Source of the DNA: Pseudaeromonas sp038247115
GTDB lineage: Bacteria > Pseudomonadota > Gammaproteobacteria > Enterobacterales > Aeromonadaceae
Length of the DNA: 6,108 nucleotides
Assembly (NCBI GenBank): GCA_038247115.1
Contig: JBBRVG010000111.1
Span: forward strand, 1 to 6,108
Direction: 5' to 3'
Shown here: positions 1 through 5,171 of the stretch, piece by piece
How positions within the stretch are numbered: the first letter of the stretch is position 1
Layout: each line of letters begins with the position of its first letter
Position numbers and translations under genes: made by a program
The notes under the pieces: model-generated
Databases searched by the model: none
What the model saw: only the letters and a program-made list of their open reading frames with translations
Told to the model about the DNA's origin: nothing

Positions 1-916
1 CCACACTTCCCAGGCAACGGCAGTCGGGACCATTGAGTGCCACCACGGATCCCACTTCCGACAAGCCATAGCCTTCATAGACAGGTAGTCCTAACGCATC
101 AGCCTGAGCCAGTAACTGGCGTCCACTCTTACCGCCGCCCACGGCCAGTAAATTCCAGCGCCCAGCCGGTAATTGATGTGCCTTGGTTGCGGCCACCAGC
201 CACCCCAGGGTGGCGGGCAGCAGGATCAGGCTATCAGCACGGCTTGCGGCCAACGTGGCGATAAAACGGCCAGGCTCAGGGCGGTGCATCGAAGCCAGCC
301 CCAAGTTTGTCAATCCTGGAAGCGTGACCCGCTTGCCCAACCACAGCGGCAGATAGACCCCGGCCAGATTCTCCAGCAGGACTGCCAGTGGCATGGTGCA
401 CAGATGCTCCTGCACCTCCAACGCTCCGACTCGATCCGCCAGAGCCTCCAGAGTGTTTTGCAACTGGGCTGCGCCCAGACACACGCCTTTGGGCTCACCG
501 GTACTGCCCGAGGTATAGGTGATCTTGCAGGTACCGGCCGGTAACGAAACGGCGGCCGCATCCAGCCACTGCTCAGTCCACCCCTGATCGGACCCTACAC
601 ACAGCAGCACGCAGCCACTATCCCGTAACAAATGGGCTCGTTGTTGGGCATTGAAAAAAGGAGGAACCGGTACACAGGGGACCTGTGCCAGCATGCACGC
701 CAGATCGCGGACTACCCAATCGATACCGTTATCCGCCAACAGTGCCACCGGACGGCCCAGTACCTGACGCTCGAGCAGTTGCTGACGCAACGCCTCGGCC
801 TCCCGGGTCACCCGCGCCCAGAGTTCACCATAGGTCAGCAACTGCTGATCATCGCGCAAGGCGACGGCGGATCCCTGTAATTCGGACCAAACGGCCAGAC
901 TCCGTAATAATTTCAT
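1..916 (-). CDS. AMP-dependent synthetase/ligase (ANL superfamily), N-terminal part, truncated by left window edge
   Basis: Starting at the ATG at 916-914, one frame stays open for 305 codons to the window edge, with no stop or frameshift. The start is set by a GGAGG at 921-925, four bases upstream. Visible ANL motifs are the phosphate-binding A3 loop ITYTSGSTGEPKG at residues 132-144, an A4-like stretch (MPLAVLLENLAG, about 185-196) and the A5 motif YEGYGLSE at 280-287. The A3-to-A5 distance is normal for the family. The C-terminal swivel domain with its catalytic lysine lies outside the window. ANL enzymes activate a carboxylic acid as acyl-AMP and usually pass it to CoA or a carrier protein. 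The substrate cannot be read here. The A4-like region lacks the histidine or aromatic residue common in classic acyl-CoA ligases, which hints at an unusual substrate. The start overlaps the stop of the upstream 'hemolysin' gene (ATGA), so the two are probably translationally coupled. It is cytoplasmic; no signal peptide is seen. Confidence 0.9.
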   Translation of the reverse strand, partial: MKLLRSLAVWSELQGSAVALRDDQQLLTYGELWARVTREAEALRQQLLERQVLGRPVALLADNGIDWVVRDLACMLAQVPCVPVPPFFNAQQRAHLLRDSGCVLLCVGSDQGWTEQWLDAAAVSLPAGTCKITYTSGSTGEPKGVCLGAAQLQNTLEALADRVGALEVQEHLCTMPLAVLLENLAGVYLPLWLGKRVTLPGLTNLGLASMHRPEPGRFIATLAASRADSLILLPATLGWLVAATKAHQLPAGRWNLLAVGGGKSGRQLLAQADALGLPVYEGYGLSEVGSVVALNGPDCRCLGSV

Positions 917-1557
917 CGGGCCTCCACACACGGTAAGCGCAGCTCGCAGCGGGGAAGTTGTTGCAACTTGGCTTGCCACTGCGGATGTTGCAGCAACTGC
1001 TGGTAGCCCTGACGGATATCACCGGCTACGACTTGTGGGTCATGCTCGTAATAGCGGCCCCAAAGCTCCGGATGCGGGATCCGCTCCCGACTGGCGGTCT
1101 GCAGATATTGGGGTTTAAGCCCTAATGCCCGAAATAGGGCTCGCACCTGATCGGTAGCGGTAAACACCACATAGCGATAGCGCTGTTCAGCCAAATACTG
1201 GATCAAGGACAGGATCAGCAAGCGGGCATGACCATCCCAGGCGGCCAGATTGCCGACCTCCAGAATGTCGTCCCGCACTACGGGTTGCTGCAAACCAGCG
1301 GCCAGTTGCTGTTCTACTGGCGAGCCCAGATAGTGTTCCAGGAATAAAGGGCCGCTAGCGGCCGGGTTAAGTCCGGCGCTGGCCAGTAATTGGCCCTGCT
1401 CATCCCGTAAGGTGCACTGCCAGGGCAAGAGCTGTTGAATGCTGGCCCCATGGTGCAGGGCAAAACGCTGGCGGACAAAACTCAAGGTGGCATCATCCGG
1501 AGCCAGATGCAGATCCAGATGATAGGGGGAAACAGAAGGCTGTGCGGCTAGTTGCAT
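913..1557 (-). CDS. Thermostable hemolysin (delta-VPH-like) family protein; probable GNAT/LuxI-fold acyltransferase
   Basis: This encodes a 214-residue protein that I recognise by overall pattern as the Vibrio-type thermostable hemolysin family. The start is ATG at 1557-1555 because GGAGAG (1567-1562) sits four bases upstream. An in-frame TTG at 1569 would put the Shine-Dalgarno inside the gene. Key segments are an N-terminal helix with FVRQRF (27-32), EVGNLA (100-105), a helix RLLILSLIQYLAEQ (112-125) and VVFTATDQVRALFRALGL (130-147). The order strand, helix, strand ending in a hydrophobic V/F run, then a helix ending in FRxLGL is what GNAT acyltransferases and LuxI-type synthases show. No signal peptide, transmembrane helix or pore-forming repeat is visible, so an exported toxin role is doubtful. 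It is the first gene of an operon with an adenylate-forming ligase (4-bp overlap), which fits an acyl-transfer role. Family membership is fairly sure; the function is inference. Confidence 0.82.
   Translation of the reverse strand: MQLAAQPSVSPYHLDLHLAPDDATLSFVRQRFALHHGASIQQLLPWQCTLRDEQGQLLASAGLNPAASGPLFLEHYLGSPVEQQLAAGLQQPVVRDDILEVGNLAAWDGHARLLILSLIQYLAEQRYRYVVFTATDQVRALFRALGLKPQYLQTASRERIPHPELWGRYYEHDPQVVAGDIRQGYQQLLQHPQWQAKLQQLPRCELRLPCVEAR
921..925 (-). promoter_or_regulatory. Ribosome binding site of the AMP-ligase gene
   Basis: GGAGG lies four bases upstream of the ligase ATG (916-914) and inside the last codons of the hemolysin-family gene. Together with the ATGA stop/start overlap it fixes the ligase start and suggests coupled translation. 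Confidence 0.8.
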
Positions 1558-1560
1558 ATT

Positions 1561-1599
1561 GCTCTCCAAAACGGATGCTATATCTGCAGACTAGAGAGC
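1561..1599 (-). promoter_or_regulatory. Leader of the hemolysin-ligase operon with inverted repeat covering the Shine-Dalgarno
   Basis: On the transcribed strand GCTCTC (1599-1594) is complementary to GAGAGC (1566-1561), which is most of the Shine-Dalgarno of the hemolysin-family gene. A transcript starting upstream of 1599 could fold so as to hide its ribosome site, with a loop of 27 bases. The stem is only six base pairs, so this is a weak prediction. An AT-rich GATATAGC at 1584-1577 resembles a -10, but no good -35 stands at the right distance, so no promoter is called. The rest of the stretch back to the cysS terminator at 1713 has a T8 run at 1632-1625 and no ORF I would support. Confidence 0.3.
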
Positions 1600-1712
1600 C
1601 AAGCTTAACGATTGCTTACGGCATGAAAAAAAATGGGATAACAGCAGACGATGCGCACGAGAAGCCGGTATTACCCAGCCGAATATCTGTCGCCATCTGA
1701 AGACTGGGCCAT

Positions 1713-1741
1713 AAAAAAAGAGGCAAGCGCTAGCCTGCCTC
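1713..1741 (-). terminator. Rho-independent terminator of cysS
   Basis: In the cysS transcript GAGGCAGGC (1741-1733) pairs with GCTTGCCTC (1728-1720), giving a 9-bp stem with one G-U pair and the loop TAGC. Seven T residues (1719-1713) follow directly. It begins 27 bases after the cysS stop and separates cysS from the hemolysin-ligase operon on the same strand, so that operon most likely has its own promoter. Confidence 0.93.
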
Positions 1742-1768
1742 CCGATCCAACAGCAACAAATGGGAATC

Positions 1769-3148
1769 TTACTTACGACGCCAGCTAGTGCCTTGAGCAC
1801 CGTCCTCCAGCACGATTCCCATCTCGGTGAGCCGGTTGCGGGCCGCATCGGCCGCAGGCCAATCTTTGGCCGCACGGGCATCATTACGAGCCTTGATCAG
1901 GGCTTCAATCTCCGCCACTTCGCTATCGGTTTCGGCTCCGCCCTGGAAGAAGGTTTCCGGATCCTGCTCCAGCAGACCCAGTACGCCGCCCAACTCGCGC
2001 AGCCGGGCAGCCAAGGCCGGAGCATCCGCCGCGCCTTCACTCTTCAATCGATTCACTTCACGGGCCAGATCGAACAGCACCGAATAGGCTTCTGGCGTGT
2101 TGAAGTCATCATCCATAGCGGCACGGAAACGTTCAACAAAACCCTCGCCACCGGCAGCCGCCACCACCGGCAAGCCACGCAGCGCCGTGTAGAGGCGCTC
2201 TAGTGCCGCACGGCCCTGATTGAGATTCTCATCGGAATAGTTGAGTTGGCTACGGTAGTGACCTGACATCAAAAAGTAACGGATCGTCTCGGCGTCATAG
2301 ACCTTCAGCACATCACGGATGGTGAAAAAGTTGCCCAGGGACTTGGACATTTTTTCTCGGTCGACCATCACCATACCGGTATGCATCCAAGTGTTGACGT
2401 ACTGGGTATGGTGGGCGCAGCAGCTCTGGGCAATTTCATTCTCGTGATGGGGGAACATCAGATCCGAGCCACCGCCGTGAATATCAAAATGGTTCCCCAG
2501 ATGCTTGGAGTTCATGGCTGAACACTCGATGTGCCAGCCCGGACGTCCAGGTCCCCAGGGGGACTCCCAGGTCGGCTCGCCTGGCTTGGACATTTTCCAC
2601 AGCACAAAATCCAGCGGATTGCGCTTGGCCTCTTCGACACTGACCCGGGCTCCGGCCTGCAACTGGTCCAGATCCTGCCCGGATAAGCGTCCATAGTCGG
2701 CGAAGCTATCGATGGCAAACAGAACATCACCGTTCTCGGCCACATAAGCGTTGCCATTGGTCAGCAGTTGCTCGACCAGGGCAATGATCTCGTTGATGTG
2801 CAGGGTAGCTCGGGGCTCTATATCCGGACGCTGCAGGTTCAGGGCATCAAAATCAGCATGCATATCGCCAATCAGCCGCTCGGTCAGCGCCTCGCAGGAT
2901 TCCTGATTCTCGGCAGCGCGCTTGATAATCTTGTCATCCACATCGGTGATATTGCGCACGAAGGTGACCTGATAGCCCAGATAACGCAGATAACGCACCA
3001 CCAGATCGAAACCGACGAAGGTGCGGCCATGGCCGATATGACACAGATCGTAAATGGTCACTCCACACACATACATGCCCACCTGGCCGGGGCGAATTGG
3101 CTTGAATTCTTCTTTTTGACGCGTGAGTGAGTTGTAAATCTTCAGCAT
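1769..3148 (-). CDS. cysS: Cysteine--tRNA ligase
   Basis: Class I aminoacyl-tRNA synthetase that charges tRNA-Cys with cysteine using ATP, in the cytoplasm. It has 459 residues, against 461 in E. coli, and is complete. The zinc-binding set that selects cysteine is intact: Cys28, Cys209 (in WHIECS), His234 and Glu238 (in MFPHHENE). The ATP-site signatures HIGH (37-40) and KMSKS (266-270) are both present. The part after about residue 310 is the helical anticodon-binding region, ending in a basic RRK tail. The start is ATG at 3148; the only nearby Shine-Dalgarno is a modest ACAGG (3161-3157) eight bases upstream. A candidate sigma70 promoter lies at 3182-3210 and a strong terminator at 1713-1741, so it can be a single-gene transcript. 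A divergent neighbour ppiB is also found in E. coli, but here an extra small gene lies between them. Confidence 0.98.
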   Translation of the reverse strand: MLKIYNSLTRQKEEFKPIRPGQVGMYVCGVTIYDLCHIGHGRTFVGFDLVVRYLRYLGYQVTFVRNITDVDDKIIKRAAENQESCEALTERLIGDMHADFDALNLQRPDIEPRATLHINEIIALVEQLLTNGNAYVAENGDVLFAIDSFADYGRLSGQDLDQLQAGARVSVEEAKRNPLDFVLWKMSKPGEPTWESPWGPGRPGWHIECSAMNSKHLGNHFDIHGGGSDLMFPHHENEIAQSCCAHHTQYVNTWMHTGMVMVDREKMSKSLGNFFTIRDVLKVYDAETIRYFLMSGHYRSQLNYSDENLNQGRAALERLYTALRGLPVVAAAGGEGFVERFRAAMDDDFNTPEAYSVLFDLAREVNRLKSEGAADAPALAARLRELGGVLGLLEQDPETFFQGGAETDSEVAEIEALIKARNDARAAKDWPAADAARNRLTEMGIVLEDGAQGTSWRRK

Positions 3149-3181
3149 GGAGATGACCTGTCCCTAAAAAAGCGAACGGAC

Positions 3182-3210
3182 ATTCTAACGGCTCTCGGCA
3201 GAATTGACGA
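3182..3210 (-). promoter_or_regulatory. Candidate sigma70 promoter of cysS
   Basis: On the minus strand TCGTCA (3210-3205, four of six matches to TTGACA) and TAGAAT (3187-3182, five of six matches to TATAAT) are separated by 17 bases. Transcription would start near 3175, leaving a leader of about 27 bases before the cysS ATG. The -35 overlaps by three bases one arm of the GC-rich inverted repeat at 3208-3235. Confidence 0.5.
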
Positions 3211-3235
3211 GGGGGCCGCGATACGAGCCCCCTCG
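3208..3235. repeat. 9-bp perfect inverted repeat between the small gene and cysS
   Basis: CGAGGGGGC (3208-3216) and GCCCCCTCG (3227-3235) form a perfect 9-bp, very GC-rich stem with a 10-base loop. No T-run follows on either strand, so it is not a standard intrinsic terminator. It starts about 90 bases beyond the stop of the small minus-strand gene and overlaps the predicted cysS -35. It could end the small gene's transcript by another route, or act as an operator or attenuator for cysS. Confidence 0.6.
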
Positions 3236-3326
3236 ATGAGATCAAACCGGCAGCGCCAACAGCCAGGTTCCAAACCACCCCATAACAACAGCTGTCGTAG
3301 CGACGCCTCATCCCATCACCGCCGGA

Positions 3327-3530
3327 CTACAGCCACCACTCCTGACACAGGCCGTAGCGCTTGGCCATCGACAGATCCAGGCTCACCCGATCATTGCTCA
3401 GGTAGACCCCCTGCTCCAGACCTTCTGCCTCCAACCCAAGCTCATGACACAAGCGTGGCCAGGAGGTGCAATTTTCCCGTACATAGCCGATGGGCAACTC
3501 CAGCACAATATCTCGCTCTTCGTACATCAT
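3327..3530 (-). CDS. Small hypothetical protein, 67 residues
   Basis: I do not recognise this protein. It is supported as a gene by a near-ideal GGAGG (3540-3536) five bases before an ATG at 3530, by CTG-rich leucine codons like its neighbours, and by a sigmaS-like -10 upstream. A second ATG follows at once (3527, spacing eight), so the start could be three bases later. The product begins MMYEERDIVLELP, is acidic and soluble-looking, with three cysteines (one in ENCTSW, one in RLCHEL, one in GLCQEWW), a central VYLSNDRVSLDLSMAKRYGL segment and a C-terminal WWL. There is no signal peptide, membrane helix or known motif. It lies between cysS and the divergent ppiB promoter region. A link to cysteine metabolism is only a guess from position. 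Confidence 0.62.
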   Translation of the reverse strand: MMYEERDIVLELPIGYVRENCTSWPRLCHELGLEAEGLEQGVYLSNDRVSLDLSMAKRYGLCQEWWL

Positions 3531-3535
3531 CGCTA

Positions 3536-3540
3536 CCTCC
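3536..3540 (-). promoter_or_regulatory. Ribosome binding site of the small hypothetical gene
   Basis: GGAGG, preceded by G, lies five and eight bases before two adjacent ATG codons (3530 and 3527). It excludes the longer upstream start at 3551, which would place this site inside the coding region. Confidence 0.7.
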
Positions 3541-3583
3541 CGACTGGCCATGAACAGCCAGCCTCGTCTGTTTTGCTGCTACA

Positions 3584-3604
3584 AGTATAGAAGGGGTTCA
3601 CCCC
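3584..3604 (-). promoter_or_regulatory. SigmaS-like promoter with adjacent palindrome, for the small hypothetical gene
   Basis: On the minus strand TCTATACTT (3591-3583) matches the sigmaS-preferred -10 pattern (CTATACT core at 3590-3584) and is also five of six to the sigma70 -10. There is no good -35, which is common for sigmaS promoters. Just upstream, GGGGT-TC-ACCCC (3593-3604, plus-strand reading) is a short perfect palindrome that could be an operator. Predicted transcription starts near 3577, giving a leader of about 46 bases before the GGAGG-led ATG. Confidence 0.42.
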
Positions 3605-3643
3605 GCCGGCCTGTCCAAACCGTCTCAACTCGGGGCCAAAGGG

Positions 3644-3672
3644 TAGACATTCGCGTGCCAAGACCGCAGAAT
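3644..3672 (+). promoter_or_regulatory. Candidate sigma70 promoter of ppiB-lpxH
   Basis: TAGACA (3644-3649, five of six to TTGACA) and CAGAAT (3667-3672, four of six to TATAAT) are spaced by exactly 17 bases. The predicted start near 3679 places the 13-bp stem-loop at 3685-3714 close to the 5' end of the mRNA and leaves a leader of about 90 bases. Confidence 0.42.
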
Positions 3673-3684
3673 CGCACTCACTTG

Positions 3685-3714
3685 GCATGGGGCAGCCTCA
3701 GGGTTGCCCCATGC
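3685..3714 (+). repeat. 13-bp stem-loop in the ppiB leader
   Basis: GCATGGGGCAGCC (3685-3697) pairs with GGTTGCCCCATGC (3702-3714) over 13 bp with one G-U pair and the tetraloop TCAG. No T-run follows on either strand, so it is not an ordinary intrinsic terminator. It sits 55 bases before the ppiB start. At the predicted 5' end of the mRNA it could protect the transcript from decay, or it could be a protein-binding site in DNA or RNA. Confidence 0.65.
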
Positions 3715-3769
3715 TCCCGGAGCATCAGGTTCCGGCTTTCAATCCGCCCCCAGTGACGAGGACCGTTTC

Positions 3770-4261
3770 ATGATCACACTGCACACCAATCACGGTGACA
3801 TCACCATCGAACTGTTTGCCGACAAGGCACCGGAAACTTGTGCCAACTTCGAGCAATACTGCCGTGACGGCCATTACGATGGCACCCTGTTCCATCGGGT
3901 GATCAACGACTTCATGATCCAGGGCGGTGGTTACCTGCCAGGTCTCAAGGAAAAAGAGAGCCGTGATCCGATCAAGAACGAGGCCAACAATGGTCTGGCG
4001 AACACAGTCGGCACTCTGGCGATGGCCCGCACCAGCGATCCTCATTCCGCCAGCGCCCAGTTCTTCATCAACATCGCCAACAACGACTATCTGAACTTCA
4101 GAAACGAGTCGACTCAAGGCTGGGGCTACTGTGTGTTCGGTGCGGTCGCCGAAGGCATGGACGTGGTGAACAAGATCAAGCTGGTCAAGACCGGCCGTGC
4201 CGGTGGCCACAGCGATGTGCCCAAGGAAGATGTGATCATCGAACGCGTCACCGTTGCCTAA
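3770..4261 (+). CDS. ppiB: Peptidyl-prolyl cis-trans isomerase B (cyclophilin), cytoplasmic
   Basis: Cyclophilin-type isomerase that speeds cis-trans rotation of X-Pro bonds during protein folding. It has 163 residues, against 164 in E. coli, and resembles that protein from end to end. The start is ATG at 3770, with GAGGA (3758-3762) seven bases upstream; the frame is open further back but the product MITLHTNHGDITIELF begins exactly where E. coli PpiB does. Active-site elements are FHRVI with catalytic Arg43, MIQGGG (49-54), the ARTSDPHSASAQFFI segment (86-100) with Phe98/Phe99, and GWGYCVF (117-123). There is no signal peptide, which separates it from the periplasmic PpiA type. It is first in a two-gene unit with lpxH, as in E. 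coli. Confidence 0.97.
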   Translation: MITLHTNHGDITIELFADKAPETCANFEQYCRDGHYDGTLFHRVINDFMIQGGGYLPGLKEKESRDPIKNEANNGLANTVGTLAMARTSDPHSASAQFFINIANNDYLNFRNESTQGWGYCVFGAVAEGMDVVNKIKLVKTGRAGGHSDVPKEDVIIERVTVA

Positions 4262-4279
4262 AGGCGGCCTGATGTATCG

Positions 4280-4307
4280 AGGGCATGGTTGCGACCATGC
4301 CCTTGTT
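4280..4307 (+). terminator. Hairpin between ppiB and lpxH, weak or partial terminator
   Basis: AGGGCATGGT (4280-4289) and ACCATGCCCT (4294-4303) form a perfect 10-bp stem with loop TGCG, followed by the short T-rich TTGTT. The stem is strong but the T-tract is poor, so it may lower rather than abolish read-through to lpxH, or protect the 3' end of a processed ppiB mRNA. Confidence 0.55.
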
Positions 4308-4348
4308 CCCCTCCAGCGGGCAAGCCCCGCCTCAGTTACCGAGCCGCG

Positions 4349-5092
4349 ATGACAACCCTGTTTATCTCTGATCTGCATTTAAGCGAGCACAGACCCGATC
4401 TGACGGCTGCCTTCCTGCGTTTTTTGCAGCAACAAGCACCTCAGGCCAAGGCGCTGTATATCCTTGGCGATCTGTTTGAATTCTGGATTGGTGACGACGA
4501 GCGCTCACCACTACAACTGGAGGTTGCCAGCGCCTTGGCCACCTTAAGCCAGCAGGGCACAGCTCTTTTCTACATTCATGGCAACCGGGACTTCATGATC
4601 GGCAAAGCCTTCGCCCGGGCAGCCGGCATGACTCTGTTACCCGCCGAGTTCGTCCTCGAGCTCTACGGTCGCCGAGCCTTGTTGTTACATGGGGATCAGC
4701 TCTGCACCCTGGACGAAAAGTACCAGCGCTTTCGTCGTATCACAGGCTGGCGTTGGCTGCGCTGGATCTTCCTGCGCCTTCCGCTCTCCAAGCGGATGGA
4801 GATTGCCGGCAAGATGCGGCAAGGTAAGAAAGGCAAGTCCCTGATGTTGATGGATGTGACCCCCGAAGCCGTCACCCACATCATGCACCATCACCAGACC
4901 AGCCTGATGATCCACGGTCATACCCATAAACCGGCTCGCCATGACCTCGGCTTCGAAGTGCTGGAAACCAGTGGTCGCCGCCGACCGGCCGAGCGTATCG
5001 TGCTGGGGGATTGGGATGAGAAATTCACCTACCTGGAAGCCAGCACTCAAGGGCTGCAGCTGATCGAGCAACCCATAGCCACCGCTGATTAG
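4349..5092 (+). CDS. lpxH: UDP-2,3-diacylglucosamine diphosphatase
   Basis: Calcineurin-like phosphoesterase that hydrolyses UDP-2,3-diacylglucosamine to lipid X and UMP, the fourth step of lipid A synthesis, at the inner face of the cytoplasmic membrane. It has 247 residues (240 in E. coli). Metal-site residues are all visible: Asp8 and His10 (SDLH), Asp41 (LGDLFE), Asn79 (HGNRD), His114 (LLLHGD) and the HGHTH block at 189-193. The middle segment of about residues 133-165 is basic and hydrophobic (WRWLRWIFLRLPLSKR), matching the lid that binds acyl chains and the membrane. ATG at 4349 is chosen because MTTLFISDLHL aligns with the E. coli start; the Shine-Dalgarno is weak (GAG at 4341-4343). 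It lies 87 bases after ppiB with a hairpin between. The presence of the gene implies an LPS-producing Gram-negative cell. Confidence 0.97.
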   Translation: MTTLFISDLHLSEHRPDLTAAFLRFLQQQAPQAKALYILGDLFEFWIGDDERSPLQLEVASALATLSQQGTALFYIHGNRDFMIGKAFARAAGMTLLPAEFVLELYGRRALLLHGDQLCTLDEKYQRFRRITGWRWLRWIFLRLPLSKRMEIAGKMRQGKKGKSLMLMDVTPEAVTHIMHHHQTSLMIHGHTHKPARHDLGFEVLETSGRRRPAERIVLGDWDEKFTYLEASTQGLQLIEQPIATAD

Positions 5093-5099
5093 ATACCTA

Positions 5100-5120
5100 A
5101 GCCCCGAGACCCGCGGGGCT
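5100..5120. terminator. Hairpin between convergent lpxH and tyrR, probable bidirectional terminator
   Basis: AGCCCCG (5100-5106) and CGGGGCT (5114-5120) form a perfect 7-bp stem with a 7-base loop, placed seven bases after the lpxH stop and 51 bases beyond the tyrR stop. The flanks have only short T content (ATT after it on the plus strand), so termination may be partial. Its place between converging genes supports the call. The rest of the intergenic stretch to 5171 shows nothing further. Confidence 0.5.
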
Positions 5121-5171
5121 ATTCCCCTGAAACTGCGACTCCGCCATTGCAGAACCCCTCCCAGCCAGGCA

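Noticed and set aside
37..880. Several short plus- and minus-strand open frames at the left end
   Set aside because: All are shadows of the single uninterrupted minus-strand ligase frame that holds the A3 and A5 motifs.
1558..1569. Upstream TTG start for the hemolysin-family gene (adds four residues)
   Set aside because: It would place the GGAGAG ribosome site inside the coding sequence; the ATG at 1557 has that site at proper distance.
1760..2203. Plus-strand open frame opposite the 3' part of cysS
   Set aside because: Lies within the complete, well-conserved cysS and shows no family features.
3133..3150. TGTAAA resembling half of a TyrR box near the cysS start
   Set aside because: The partner half TTTACA is absent at the required spacing and the site lies in coding sequence.
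3149..3326. Possible tRNA or small RNA between cysS and the small gene
   Set aside because: The only clear structure is the 9-bp hairpin; no cloverleaf, CCA end or T-run-ended transcript could be drawn.
3725..4378. Long antisense open frame (217 codons, minus strand) across ppiB
   Set aside because: It mirrors the codon pattern of ppiB, has no recognisable motif, and ppiB is certain from end to end.
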